From positions 1 to 50,203 of the forward strand of contig JAJDDM010000165.1 in assembly GCA_029260315.1 (NCBI GenBank): 50,203 bases of DNA. Direction: 5' to 3'. Of the stretch, positions 24,289 through 32,904 are shown piece by piece (position 1 is the first letter of the stretch; every line of letters begins with the position of its first letter). Origin of the DNA: Phycisphaerales bacterium. GTDB taxonomy: Bacteria > Planctomycetota > Phycisphaerae > Phycisphaerales > UBA1924. The notes beneath the pieces were generated by a model. That model did not search any database, was not told the DNA's origin, and saw only the letters and a program-made list of their open reading frames with translations. The position numbers were made by a program, and so were the translations under genes.

Positions 24289-25596
24289 TGTGCCTACCGA
24301 AACCCAATCCGGGCCTCGATCCTGACGATGGGACCACCGTAGCGCCGTCGCCTCGATCCGCCAAGACGAGGGTGGCTACGCTCACGGCATGTCCCCCACC
24401 GTCTGTCTGCTCGCGATGCTGCGGGCCGTCTTCGTCGAGCGCCGGCAACTGCTCCTGGAAAACCTCGCACTGCGCCAGCAGGTCGCTGTTCGGCGCCGCG
24501 GCGTGAAGCGCGCTCGGCTCGAGGATCGCGACCGCATCTCCTGGATCGGGATGCGCCGGCTGCTCACCAACTGGCAGCAGGCGTTGTTGATCGTGAAGCC
24601 GGAGACGGTCCTCCGCTGGCACCGCAAGGGCTGGAGATACTGGTGGAGCCGAAAGCCCAAGCCGCATCAGCCGGGTCGACCGCCCATCAGCTTCAAACTC
24701 ATCCACCTGATCCGTCGCATGTCCATGGAGAACGCGACATGGGGTGCGCCGCGGATCCGGGACGAGCTTGCGCTACTCGGGCACGAGGTCGCCGCCTCGA
24801 CTGTCGCTCGGTACATGGTCAAGGCGAGGCACCTCAAGCGCGGCCAGGCGTGGATGACCTTCATCCGGAACCACCTGCACCGGACGGTGGTCTGCGACTT
24901 CTTCACCGTGCCGACGCTGGCGTTCAAGACGCTGTACGTCTTCGTGGTGCTGAGGCGCGGACGCCGGCGAATCCTGCACGTCGGCGTGACGGCGAACCCG
25001 ACAGCGGACTGGGCAGCTCGCCAACTCGTCGAGGCACTGCCGGGGAACGGCGACATGCCGACATTCCTGGTGCGCGACAGGGACTCGATCTACGGCCACG
25101 TGTTCCAGCGACAGGCTAGGCTTCTCGACCGGTGCGAGATGGTGACCCAGTACCAATCGCTGTGGCAGAACGCCTACTGCGAACGAGTGATCGGCACGCT
25201 GCGGCGCGAGTGCACCGACCATGTGCTCTCGATGTCGGAGCGGCACCTCACGGCGATCCTGCGCGAGTACGTCAGGTACTACAACGGGGATCGGCCGCAC
25301 CAGGGGCTCGATGGCGACGCGCCTGATGGGCGAGCGGTCGAGTCGGAGCACGAGGGCGACGTGATCGGCGTGCGGGTGCTCGGCGGGCTGCACCATCGCT
25401 ACACGCGGGCCGCTGCCTGAGTGACGGGCTCTGTGTGGTCTCGCGGGGGAGATCTGCTCGCGCCTTAGATGCGCGACGGATTCGCGTCCCTCGAGCGCAA
25501 CACCGCGGCCGCGACGACTTGCGCGGCGCGATTCGACCGGGTTACCGTCGGTGATTTACTACGATCGACGCGCGGACGAGGTTTTCGGTAAGCACA
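24289..25596 (+). mobile_element. Insertion sequence, 1308 bp, complete copy
   Basis: The left end TGTGCCTACCGAAA at 24289 is the inverted match, with one mismatch, of the right end TTTCGGTAAGCACA finishing at 25596. It contains a single transposase gene (24389-25420) with about 100 bases upstream and 176 downstream. I see no target-site duplication (flanks CCAC and CCGT). A second transposase copy at 38277 and end fragments at 18803, 23773 and 39570 show the element has been active in this genome. The IS family name is not assigned; the transposase is of the rve (integrase-core) class. Confidence 0.8.
24389..25420 (+). CDS. DDE (integrase core) transposase, copy 1
   Basis: 343 residues. An N-terminal helical DNA-binding part (LLENLALRQQVAV…, WHRKGWRYWW, then a second HTH-like region TWGAPRIRDELALLGHEVAASTVARYM) is followed by the rve catalytic core. 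Catalytic residues are D170 (VVCDFFTV), D230 (LVRDRDSIYG) and E265 (NAYCERVIGTLRREC), with D to E spacing of 34 as in retroviral-type integrases. It is a single frame with no programmed frameshift, unlike typical IS3 elements. The copy at 38277-39308 is the same length and very similar throughout. Confidence 0.9.
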   Translation: MSPTVCLLAMLRAVFVERRQLLLENLALRQQVAVRRRGVKRARLEDRDRISWIGMRRLLTNWQQALLIVKPETVLRWHRKGWRYWWSRKPKPHQPGRPPISFKLIHLIRRMSMENATWGAPRIRDELALLGHEVAASTVARYMVKARHLKRGQAWMTFIRNHLHRTVVCDFFTVPTLAFKTLYVFVVLRRGRRRILHVGVTANPTADWAARQLVEALPGNGDMPTFLVRDRDSIYGHVFQRQARLLDRCEMVTQYQSLWQNAYCERVIGTLRRECTDHVLSMSERHLTAILREYVRYYNGDRPHQGLDGDAPDGRAVESEHEGDVIGVRVLGGLHHRYTRAAA

Positions 25597-25624
25597 CCGT
25601 GAAGGACTTGACGACCCTGGCCTC

Positions 25625-26890
25625 TCATGGAAGGGACAATCGTTGCCGGACGACCTGGACGTCCTCAGGACGGAAGCCAGCGTCCCCGCTCAGGACGAAG
25701 CGCCAGAGCGCCGGCCCGAGGCCGTTGCGCAGGCTCACCACCGGACTCCACATGACCTCGTTGAAGGCGCGGCCCTCATGTCCGAGCCCGAGGCAGTGCC
25801 CGATCTCGTGCGCCAGGATGTAGCACTGCAGCCACCGCGGCCCGCCTTGCCGGTAAGTGACGAATCCGATCGTGTCATGGGATAGCGACCGCTCGACCGG
25901 CCGTGCCGTCCCCCAATCCTGCTGCACCACGACGGACAGGGCATGGACAACGAAAGCGCCGCGCGTCACCGCGGCATCCCGCCTCCCGGGCCAGTCCCGA
26001 GCGTAGTTCATCGGCTGCATCCAACTCCTGATGCGATCACCTGCTCCGCCCAAGTCCGAGGGGAAGACGGGCTGGAGGGGCCGGCACCAATGCAGCGACA
26101 CCCCGGCCTGCTCCAGGATGCGACGCGCCGTCCACAATCCGTCCCTGACCGAGAGCGCGTCCGCGCCAGACCACACGAGGCGCCCATTCGCGCCGAACGA
26201 ACGGATGTGATCCCGCAACCACGCTCGCGTCACCGGTCGCCAGCTCGAACGACCTTCCGCGTTCAGACGCCGGACGGGTGCGCGCAGCCGGGGACGCCAA
26301 GAGGAGAACGCCGGCACGGGCACGCCCGCGAGGTCGTAGAGGTTGATGAGCCCTTCCCCATGCAGGGCCCACAGGTTCGTTTCGGCGGAGTCCACGGCGA
26401 GCACGCGGTGGTCGCAATGGAGCGTGCGCCTCGGCTCGCTCGGGGTCCAGCGTCTCCTCTCCGCCTGTCTCAGGCAGCCACTCATGGCGGCGAACCCGCA
26501 AAGCACGCGCAAGGACGACCCGACCGCCTCAAATGCGTGGCCGAGACCGTCGAGGCCGGCACTTATGACGGCCGGCGGGTCGACGCGGAGCAGCGCGGCG
26601 AGACCTCGGACGGTAGTCTCCACCAGCAGGGTCAGGGCCCGGAGCCCAAGTGCGGCCTCGCTCACCGTGCCATCGATCAAGCCAATCAGAAGCCAGACGG
26701 CACCCCGTCGCCGTGCATCGGCGAGGGCATCGCAGGCCGACCGGACGGTCAGCCGGACGTGCTCGACGGCGCCCATCGCGAGAAGCGCACAGCGTGAGGA
26801 AAGCGCCTCCGCGCATGCTCCGAGGGCCATCCCCGGCCACAGCAGCGGCTCGCACCACCAGCCGAGGTCGGCCTGCCACCGTCCTCTCAC
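25625..26890 (-). CDS. Membrane-associated metzincin protease, last gene of lanthipeptide operon
   Basis: 421 residues starting at a GTG (26890) whose GTGA overlaps the stop of the flavoprotein gene. The N-terminal ~135 residues are helical and hydrophobic, with segments near 13-40, 62-72 and 85-105. The C-terminal half carries YILAHEIGHCLGLGHE (zinc motif 361-371) and a Met-turn at NEVMW (Met380), which together define a metzincin/matrixin-type protease. The motif and its context (precursor, LanM, modifier in the same operon) make it a candidate for removing the leader peptide, a job normally done by a C39 transporter or a subtilisin. That role is inference; it could also act in immunity or in turnover. 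Confidence 0.8.
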   Translation of the reverse strand: MRGRWQADLGWWCEPLLWPGMALGACAEALSSRCALLAMGAVEHVRLTVRSACDALADARRRGAVWLLIGLIDGTVSEAALGLRALTLLVETTVRGLAALLRVDPPAVISAGLDGLGHAFEAVGSSLRVLCGFAAMSGCLRQAERRRWTPSEPRRTLHCDHRVLAVDSAETNLWALHGEGLINLYDLAGVPVPAFSSWRPRLRAPVRRLNAEGRSSWRPVTRAWLRDHIRSFGANGRLVWSGADALSVRDGLWTARRILEQAGVSLHWCRPLQPVFPSDLGGAGDRIRSWMQPMNYARDWPGRRDAAVTRGAFVVHALSVVVQQDWGTARPVERSLSHDTIGFVTYRQGGPRWLQCYILAHEIGHCLGLGHEGRAFNEVMWSPVVSLRNGLGPALWRFVLSGDAGFRPEDVQVVRQRLSLP

Positions 26891-28041
26891 GGACTCACCC
26901 CGACCATCGTCCGAGCAAACTCCCTGACACCCGCGCGCACGGCCTCCAAGTAGCGGCTCTGATCAAAACCCGAACCCGTATCCGCCCGCGAGAGCAGGAG
27001 CCGGAAGAGGCTGCTCATGGAATCGCCAAAGCTCTCCTGCCAACGCTCGTCGTAACAGGCGATGGTCTCGGGAGTGATGCGCAGGTCGTGACGCAGGAGT
27101 TCTTCGGCGGCCAGCACGCCCGACTCCAGGGCGTAGCGGATGCCCTCCCCGAACAGGGGGTCGCAGAATCGCCCCGCGTCACCGGCGAAGAGGACCCCCG
27201 GCCGACCGCGTGAACGCAGGTCGTGAAGCACGGGAATGAAGCCGCCACGCCAAGCGCGGGTACGCCGACCGCGTCGGAGCTGTGCCCCGAACTCATGCTC
27301 GGCGAGGAAGCGTTCGACCTCGCCGACGAGGGCCTTCGGGGTCTGGGCCCAGAAGGAGCCGCAGCCGACGTTCGCCGTGCCTCCGCCCGACGGGAAGATC
27401 CAGAGGTAGCCACCGGGCAAGGCCGGGCCAAAGTGGAACTCGAGGGCGTCGCGGAGACCGGGGACACCGGTCCAGTACGACTGGACGGCAAGCGGCAGCG
27501 GGTCGCGACGATGGAACATCCCCACTTCGCGAGCGATTCGAGACAACGCGCCGCTGGCGTCGATCAGTGCCGGCACCGTCAACTCCTCGGTCGTCCCCTC
27601 GTCACTCCGGACGTGGAGCCGCGGGCCCGGCCCGTCGAGGTCGAAACCCGTGACCTCGACGCCGGTGACGAAGTGGACCGTCGGCAGGCCCGCGGCGGCC
27701 TGTGCGAGACGATCGTCGAGTTCCCGGCGCCGCACGACGCGAACCATGCCCCGCGCACCGTCGGCATACGGAACCTCGGCCACCTCGTCTCCAATCGTGA
27801 AGCGGATCGCTCGGTGACTGACTCCACCGGCCTGCTCCGCGACGCCACCGAGCCCCAGGAGCTCCAACTGGTGAAGGCCCGGCCCGGTGATCCCGTCTCC
27901 GCACGTCTTGTCGCGCGGGAACCGGGCGCGGTCCATCAGGAGGACGTGGACGCCGGCCCGGCCCAGCGTCAGCGCCGCCGCACTGCCGGCCGGTCCCGCG
28001 CCGATCACGGCGACCTGGCAGGAGGATGTTCCGTCGAGCAT
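26887..28041 (-). CDS. FAD-dependent oxidoreductase, geranylgeranyl-reductase-like, in lanthipeptide operon
   Basis: 384 residues from the ATG at 28041, 16 bases after the LanM stop. It has an N-terminal FAD Rossmann motif (VAVIGAGPAGSAAALTLGRAG), then RFPRDKTCGDGITGPGL, and the second FAD motif FAGDAGRFCDPLFGEGIRYALESG near residue 285. This is the geranylgeranyl-reductase/halogenase-related group of flavoproteins. The family reduces C=C bonds of isoprenoids or acts as a monooxygenase or halogenase on aromatic substrates. In this operon it is a plausible tailoring enzyme for the peptide, e.g. reduction of dehydro-residues or oxidation; the actual reaction is unknown. The halogenase signature WxWxIP is not visible. 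Confidence 0.85.
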   Translation of the reverse strand: MLDGTSSCQVAVIGAGPAGSAAALTLGRAGVHVLLMDRARFPRDKTCGDGITGPGLHQLELLGLGGVAEQAGGVSHRAIRFTIGDEVAEVPYADGARGMVRVVRRRELDDRLAQAAAGLPTVHFVTGVEVTGFDLDGPGPRLHVRSDEGTTEELTVPALIDASGALSRIAREVGMFHRRDPLPLAVQSYWTGVPGLRDALEFHFGPALPGGYLWIFPSGGGTANVGCGSFWAQTPKALVGEVERFLAEHEFGAQLRRGRRTRAWRGGFIPVLHDLRSRGRPGVLFAGDAGRFCDPLFGEGIRYALESGVLAAEELLRHDLRITPETIACYDERWQESFGDSMSSLFRLLLSRADTGSGFDQSRYLEAVRAGVREFARTMVGVSP

Positions 28042-28057
28042 GAGTGCGGCCCCTGAG

Positions 28058-31006
28058 TCAGTCCCAGAGCAGGACCGACGGAATCCGTTCCGGCTCGGCG
28101 GCGCGCAGGATGTGGTAGCCGACCCCGGCAAGGCCCTGGAAGAACCCCACGTTCTCGGTCCAGGGCTCGCGGCGGGCACCGATCAGGTAGTGCCCACGTA
28201 CCGCCCCCTGACGCACGACCTCGCTCGTCCAGTCCGAGGCGAGCCGGGTCAGGTCGTCACGACCCAGAGCGCGTCCGGCCTCACGCAGCAACTCGACCCG
28301 GCCGAGGCTGCCGCAGCATGGATGATCGTGCCCCGAGACTCCGTAGCGGAGCGTCGCATCGAGCGCACGGAGCGCGTCGGCCAGGGCCTCTCGATCCGGA
28401 TGGCTCCGATGGCCGGCAAGTCGGGCCAGACCGATGCCGGGGGCTCCGTTGCACCAGGCCGTCATGGGCGCGGAGCGCGCGGAGCCGGAAGCGCCTGGGC
28501 GGAGGTCCGCCCAGTGCCCGGACTCCGGATCGAAGAGAGTGCCTTCGTACGCGATGCCCTCACGCGCTGCTGCGGCGTAGCGCGCGTCGCCCGTCCGGGC
28601 CTCAAGGACCAGGAGGGCGTAGGCGATGCCGGCCGCGCCGTGCGAGAACCCGGCGCATGCTGCTCCGACCGTGTGCCACGCCGCCCCTCCGCCTTCGCAG
28701 GACTGCTGGCGCTCGACCAGTCGCTCACCGGCCGCGATCATCCTGTCGGAGATCCACGCCTCCGGTGTGACTGCGTCCAGCGCGCGAAGCCCGAGAATCG
28801 TGCCGGCCGAGCCATGCACGACGTCGAGGGCGTCGTCCTCCGCGATCGCCTCGATCGTGATCAGGCGGGCGGTCCGTCGGGCCTGATCGATCCAGCTCTC
28901 TTCGCCGAGCAAGCCGCCAGCACGAACCAGGGCGTACACGACGGAGGCGAGTCCCGACGCGCCCCCGAGCCCACACATCGGCAGGAGCTGAGCGCCGTGC
29001 CGATCCAGGGCGTAGCGCAAGGATCCCAGGGCTCCTTCGGCCAGCGCCCGGTCGCGTGCGTCACCGGTCACCGACCAGAGGGCGGAGGCGAAGAGGGCCA
29101 CCCCGGCAAGACCGCTGAAGAGGCTCACGCCGAGGGGACTCAGCCGATAGCGACCAGAACGGCGTAGCAGCTCCTGGGAGGTCCAGGTGCATGTGCCGTC
29201 GGAACCCCAGTGCGCCTGTCGCTCGATCAGGCGACCGATGGAGCATGCCGCCTCCACCATGGCCTCCGGCGCGAGACTCCGTGCAGAGGTCGGAACGGGA
29301 GGCGGCGGAGACTCCGAGATCGGGTCGCGGCCCTCACCGTGCAGCACGCGCCCGGCGGCCGCGAAGGATGCGCGAATAAGGCCGACCTGACGCTCGCGAT
29401 CCGCGACGTCAAGTCCGGCGATCCTGCGTGCCACGCTGCTCGCCGCGGGCGGCCCGAAGGGCTCAGCCTGGCGACTCCCGCTGATGACGATCCGCCCCGA
29501 GTCGGCGCGGGTCCGGAACATCGGGATGTCGGCGCTCTCGAGCGACTCCAGCTCGCAGCGAAGGACGGCCTCCCGGTGAGCCGGCGGCCAGATCCTCGAC
29601 TGCGGCTCGAGCTGTTGCCGGAAGTACGCCCGGCGGCTCGAGCGGCTGCGCAGCCGCTCCGGCCTCAGCGATCCGCGCAGCACACCCGCGTAATCGCGGG
29701 TCTCGCGGAAGAGGACCCGGACCTGGCAGCGAGACAGTGCCGTCAGGGGACCGCCCGGGCTGAGCAGGTGCCGTCGATGCCGCTCGATCAGGGTGTGCGC
29801 CTCCTCGAAACCTGCCACGACGGAGTCGACGTGATCGTGTGGGCAGACCCGCTCACCCTCGAGGCGAGGGGCGTTGGCATGCTCCCGAAGCCAGGACTCT
29901 GCCGGCTCGCGGCGCATGTCGTCCGTGCCGGCATCGACCCAGCGTGGCGTGCTGTGGCTGGTCGGCTGGGGCACCACTCCCCCCAGGCCGCTGATGTCGA
30001 AGCACGCTCCCCCCGGTCCCACGATCCAGCTCGGGAGCAGCAGCGTCCTCAAGACCGAGTCCTCCAGCTCCGCCATGGCCACGCCGCGCGCCGATCCGGA
30101 CTCGGCCCGGACCCATGCGTTCGGATGGAAGAGCGTCTCGGTGTCCACCAGCACGGGATCGGGGCCGCTGGCCACGATGTTCTCGTGGTGGAAGTCGATC
30201 CCGTCGAGGACGTACGCCAGGGCGAGGAGCATGCCTGACCGTCGGTAGTAGAGGGCGACCTCCGCGCTTGACGCGCATTCCCGGCGCTTGGCGAACTCGA
30301 CCCACCCGTAGCCGGGCCTTTCCCAGACCCGCAGGATGCGAAGTCGCGTGCCGGAACCCAAGTCATTGAGCGTGCCGAGCAAGTCGTTGAAGCGCGCCTC
30401 GACCCCGGTCGGGCGCGGCTTGTAGGCGATCGAGACGCCGTCATCGAGTGCGAGCGTCACGACGGAGCGGCCTCCCTCGTGCGCATCGGAGATCCCGACG
30501 CGGATGTCGCGCACGGACGTGGGCGATGCTCCTCCGACGGTGAGGCGACCCAGCCCGGGGAGATCCTGCTGCAGGCGCTGCTCGAACTCCGCCACGAACG
30601 CCACCCAGTGCCGCCGGACGGTGTCGACGAGGTCTCCCAGGGCCTCGTACTCTCGCAGCAAGGCGCGTGTCGATCCGGCCGAGAGCTGCTCGACGAACTC
30701 TTCGTAGATCGAAGTACGCCGAGCTCCTCGCCACGACGGGAGCAGTCGATCGAGACCTGTCTCGCGGGCGCTCCGCCAGACGTCGAACTCGAACATGAGC
30801 GTCGGGCCGCACACCTTCAACAAGCGTTGATGGAGGTGTCGCTCGAATCGCGTCATCGCGACCTCGGGAAGGCACGACTCGCCTTTCACCTGAGCGTCGA
30901 GCTGTTCGCGCGCCTCGCGCACCAGCGGGTCGAGGAACTCCGAGAAGGCATCGGTCACCTGTGCCTTCACGGTCGGCTCGCGCAGGCCGGGTTGGGGCTG
31001 CGTCAC
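28058..31006 (-). CDS. lanM: Class II lanthipeptide synthetase LanM (CCG zinc-site type)
   Basis: 982 residues, normal for LanM. It is bifunctional: an N-terminal kinase-like domain phosphorylates and eliminates Ser/Thr of the precursor, and a C-terminal LanC cyclase adds Cys. The dehydratase shows YKPRP (K196), DFHHEN (D271, H273, N276), LVDTETL (D288) and RETRDYA (435-441). The cyclase shows LCGLGGASG (near 680), VVHGSAGT (730), GFSHGAAG (786), WCNGAPG (C852) and HPCCGSLG (C897, C898). Zinc ligands C852/C897/C898 replace the usual Cys-Cys-His set, as in prochlorosin synthetase ProcM and other broad-substrate LanMs. The ATG at 31006 overlaps the preceding stop (ATGA). Confidence 0.95.
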   Translation of the reverse strand: MTQPQPGLREPTVKAQVTDAFSEFLDPLVREAREQLDAQVKGESCLPEVAMTRFERHLHQRLLKVCGPTLMFEFDVWRSARETGLDRLLPSWRGARRTSIYEEFVEQLSAGSTRALLREYEALGDLVDTVRRHWVAFVAEFEQRLQQDLPGLGRLTVGGASPTSVRDIRVGISDAHEGGRSVVTLALDDGVSIAYKPRPTGVEARFNDLLGTLNDLGSGTRLRILRVWERPGYGWVEFAKRRECASSAEVALYYRRSGMLLALAYVLDGIDFHHENIVASGPDPVLVDTETLFHPNAWVRAESGSARGVAMAELEDSVLRTLLLPSWIVGPGGACFDISGLGGVVPQPTSHSTPRWVDAGTDDMRREPAESWLREHANAPRLEGERVCPHDHVDSVVAGFEEAHTLIERHRRHLLSPGGPLTALSRCQVRVLFRETRDYAGVLRGSLRPERLRSRSSRRAYFRQQLEPQSRIWPPAHREAVLRCELESLESADIPMFRTRADSGRIVISGSRQAEPFGPPAASSVARRIAGLDVADRERQVGLIRASFAAAGRVLHGEGRDPISESPPPPVPTSARSLAPEAMVEAACSIGRLIERQAHWGSDGTCTWTSQELLRRSGRYRLSPLGVSLFSGLAGVALFASALWSVTGDARDRALAEGALGSLRYALDRHGAQLLPMCGLGGASGLASVVYALVRAGGLLGEESWIDQARRTARLITIEAIAEDDALDVVHGSAGTILGLRALDAVTPEAWISDRMIAAGERLVERQQSCEGGGAAWHTVGAACAGFSHGAAGIAYALLVLEARTGDARYAAAAREGIAYEGTLFDPESGHWADLRPGASGSARSAPMTAWCNGAPGIGLARLAGHRSHPDREALADALRALDATLRYGVSGHDHPCCGSLGRVELLREAGRALGRDDLTRLASDWTSEVVRQGAVRGHYLIGARREPWTENVGFFQGLAGVGYHILRAAEPERIPSVLLWD

Positions 31007-32106
31007 GACGTCGCCGACCGGGAAGACGGGACGGCCGTCGTCGTCCCTCCGAACCAGGCCATGCCGAAGCCGAAGTAGGCCTTCGCCGTGGGTGCTTCAC
31101 CGGGCAGCAGGGAGATCTTCACGTGGTTCCAGCCTCGTCCCAACACCAGTCGGGCATGATGCCGGAAGAGATGCGCGGCGCTCGCAGCCTGACCGACGCT
31201 CCGGCTTTCCGAAACCGGTTCGTGCCCGGGCCAGCGCATGAGGGCCGCCAGCCGGGACCGGTCGCACAGACCGTTCTCGACCAGTCGCTCGAAGAAGGGC
31301 TGCCAACCCGGATTCCAGACGGGGACCGGCGGTCCGCTCGCGGAGCACTCGATGCCGACGCGATCGCCCACGCCCCGTCCGACGTCGAGGGTCAAGACGA
31401 ACTCGTCGACCGAGCCGGTGCCTGACGCGATCAGCTCGGTCCATGCCGAGGGGTCCCCACGCCACCCGGCGTCGTTCAGGACGCCGGGTATCTCCGCGGG
31501 CGTCAGACCGGCGATGGCGAAGCGCACGGTTCCCTGCGCCGTTCGCCGTGCGGGAAAGACACCGAACTGGGTCCGCAATCGCTTGTCCGGCTGCAGACAC
31601 CGCTCGATGTCTCCAAGCGTCTCGCCCAGCCCTTCGGGGACGAACGGATCGGGGATCGAGGACACCAGCCCTTCGAGCACCGGCCCGCCCGCGACATCGA
31701 GCCGCCGGCGCTCCAGTCCGAAGAACGCGGCCGGGGTCGATGACAGCCCGTCCTGTCTGTCGAGGTCGAACTCCAGCCAGACGGCAGACTCGGACCGCGA
31801 CGCCCGAGCGCGCAGGCACACGTCCCTGACGAAGCCCCACGCATCCGGGAGTTCGAAGGGAGTCGCGGCGGACGAGGCGCCCTCGTCCCCCACCACCATC
31901 CGGAAGGCCAGGCTGTCCTGAGGGAGACTGGCCGAGAAGCCGACGCAACCGGGCGGCCCCGAGAGGGGACACTCGAAGCCCGCGACCGGGGCGGGCGGCA
32001 AGGACGAAGTCAGCTCCCGGATCTGGCGCAGCTCGGACGCCGGCACCAGCTCCTCGGCCAGGTACGGCTCGACGATGCCGAGGGCCTGATGCAGGTCGTG
32101 CGCCAC
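31003..32106 (-). CDS. Unrecognised protein between lanthipeptide precursor and LanM
   Basis: 367 residues; the ATG at 32106 follows the precursor stop by three bases and its own stop overlaps the LanM start, so it is an integral part of the operon. There is no signal peptide or membrane segment. The sequence shows a periodic pattern of long amphipathic strands roughly every 60-80 residues (VWLEFDLDRQ, TVRFAIAGLT, EFVLTLDVGRGVGDRVGIEC, HVKISLLPGEAPTAKAYFGF). The last two resemble the K-rich strand repeats of ABBA-fold aromatic prenyltransferases. It may thus be a tailoring enzyme or a precursor-binding partner. I do not recognise the family and hold the fold suggestion weakly. Confidence 0.8.
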   Translation of the reverse strand: MAHDLHQALGIVEPYLAEELVPASELRQIRELTSSLPPAPVAGFECPLSGPPGCVGFSASLPQDSLAFRMVVGDEGASSAATPFELPDAWGFVRDVCLRARASRSESAVWLEFDLDRQDGLSSTPAAFFGLERRRLDVAGGPVLEGLVSSIPDPFVPEGLGETLGDIERCLQPDKRLRTQFGVFPARRTAQGTVRFAIAGLTPAEIPGVLNDAGWRGDPSAWTELIASGTGSVDEFVLTLDVGRGVGDRVGIECSASGPPVPVWNPGWQPFFERLVENGLCDRSRLAALMRWPGHEPVSESRSVGQAASAAHLFRHHARLVLGRGWNHVKISLLPGEAPTAKAYFGFGMAWFGGTTTAVPSSRSATS

Positions 32107-32109
32107 GGC

Positions 32110-32751
32110 CTACGAGTTCGGTTCAGTCGGTACAGTCGGACCGGGGTCGGCGTCGGTGGGGCCGTCCGTCCCGCCGCCTGTCGTGTTGTCGCAAATGGTT
32201 CCGTCGTCGTCCTCGCACTTCGTACGCAGGGCCGGATCGCACTCAATGATGATGGGGCAGTCGCCCTCAACCTTGGTGTCCTTTTTGCCGGTGTAGGCCA
32301 TGGCGCTGGACAGGACGAGGTCTTCCTCAGCGGCGGCGGTCGGTGGCGGCAGGACCAGGACCAGGCGTGCCTCGGTCTCCTCCTCGATGAGGATTTCGAC
32401 CTCCCCGGGAAGATCCAATCCGAGGTGCTCCTCGATCGCCCTGCGAGGGTGCCGCAACAGTTGCTCGCGGTACGCGGGGTCCGAGTGAGCGCGCTGGATC
32501 AGGTCGGCCGACGGATAGCCCTCGGGCGACGTGCCGGCACCGCGCGTGGGAATCACCAGCACCACGCGCTCTGGACTCTCCTCCCTGACATCGATCACCA
32601 GGTCACGCGGGACGTCGAGCGCAAAGGTCTCCTCGAGGGCTCGACGCGTATCTACCACCAACTGGCTGCGCCAGGTGGGGTCCTTCGTCGCATGCGCGAC
32701 GATGCGGGTGCGCGGAAAGGACGCGATGAACTCTGACCGGTCGGCTCCCAT
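32110..32751 (-). CDS. Lanthipeptide precursor with two tandem NHLP-type leader domains
   Basis: 213 residues from the ATG at 32751, behind GGAGGAGGG. Residues ~83-137 (DLIQRAHSDPAYREQLLRHP, then a conserved LGLDLPGEVEILIEEE.EARLVLVLP) are a textbook nitrile-hydratase-like leader peptide. Residues ~14-68 (RIVAHATKDPTWRSQLVVD … LDVPRDLVIDVREESPERVVLVIP) are a second, diverged copy of it. The tail of about 75 residues contains four Cys (165, 171, 179, 187) and several Ser/Thr (LSSAMAYTGKKDTK, TICDNTTGGGT), and ends in a Thr/Pro/Gly/Asp-rich stretch. No Gly-Gly cleavage site precedes the Cys region. It is the first gene of the operon and the presumed LanM substrate. Confidence 0.88.
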   Translation of the reverse strand: MGADRSEFIASFPRTRIVAHATKDPTWRSQLVVDTRRALEETFALDVPRDLVIDVREESPERVVLVIPTRGAGTSPEGYPSADLIQRAHSDPAYREQLLRHPRRAIEEHLGLDLPGEVEILIEEETEARLVLVLPPPTAAAEEDLVLSSAMAYTGKKDTKVEGDCPIIIECDPALRTKCEDDDGTICDNTTGGGTDGPTDADPGPTVPTEPNS

Positions 32752-32904
32752 CTTCCCTCCTCCATGATCGGGCTTCTTCCGGGAGCGGTAGCTCCCTTGC
32801 GAAGCGAGATGCTCTGCAACAATCGTATCCGACGATCGCTCAAGCGAGCGAGGGCGCAGGAGCAACCGAAACACGGTTAATTGCGACTAACGCATGCCTG
32901 AAGA
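32752..32904 (-). promoter_or_regulatory. Presumed promoter region of the lanthipeptide operon
   Basis: 153 bases separate the operon from the last gene of the second cassette array on the same strand. The stretch 32868-32910 is notably AT-richer than its surroundings. I could not fix convincing -35/-10 boxes. GCGTTAGTC on the minus strand near 32890 resembles an attC R' box and may be the end of that array. Confidence 0.35.

Noticed and set aside
25625..32751. Class I, III or IV lanthipeptide or lasso/thiopeptide pathway
   Set aside because: The synthetase is a single LanM with both dehydratase and LanC domains; no LanB, LanKC, YcaO or lasso cyclase is present.
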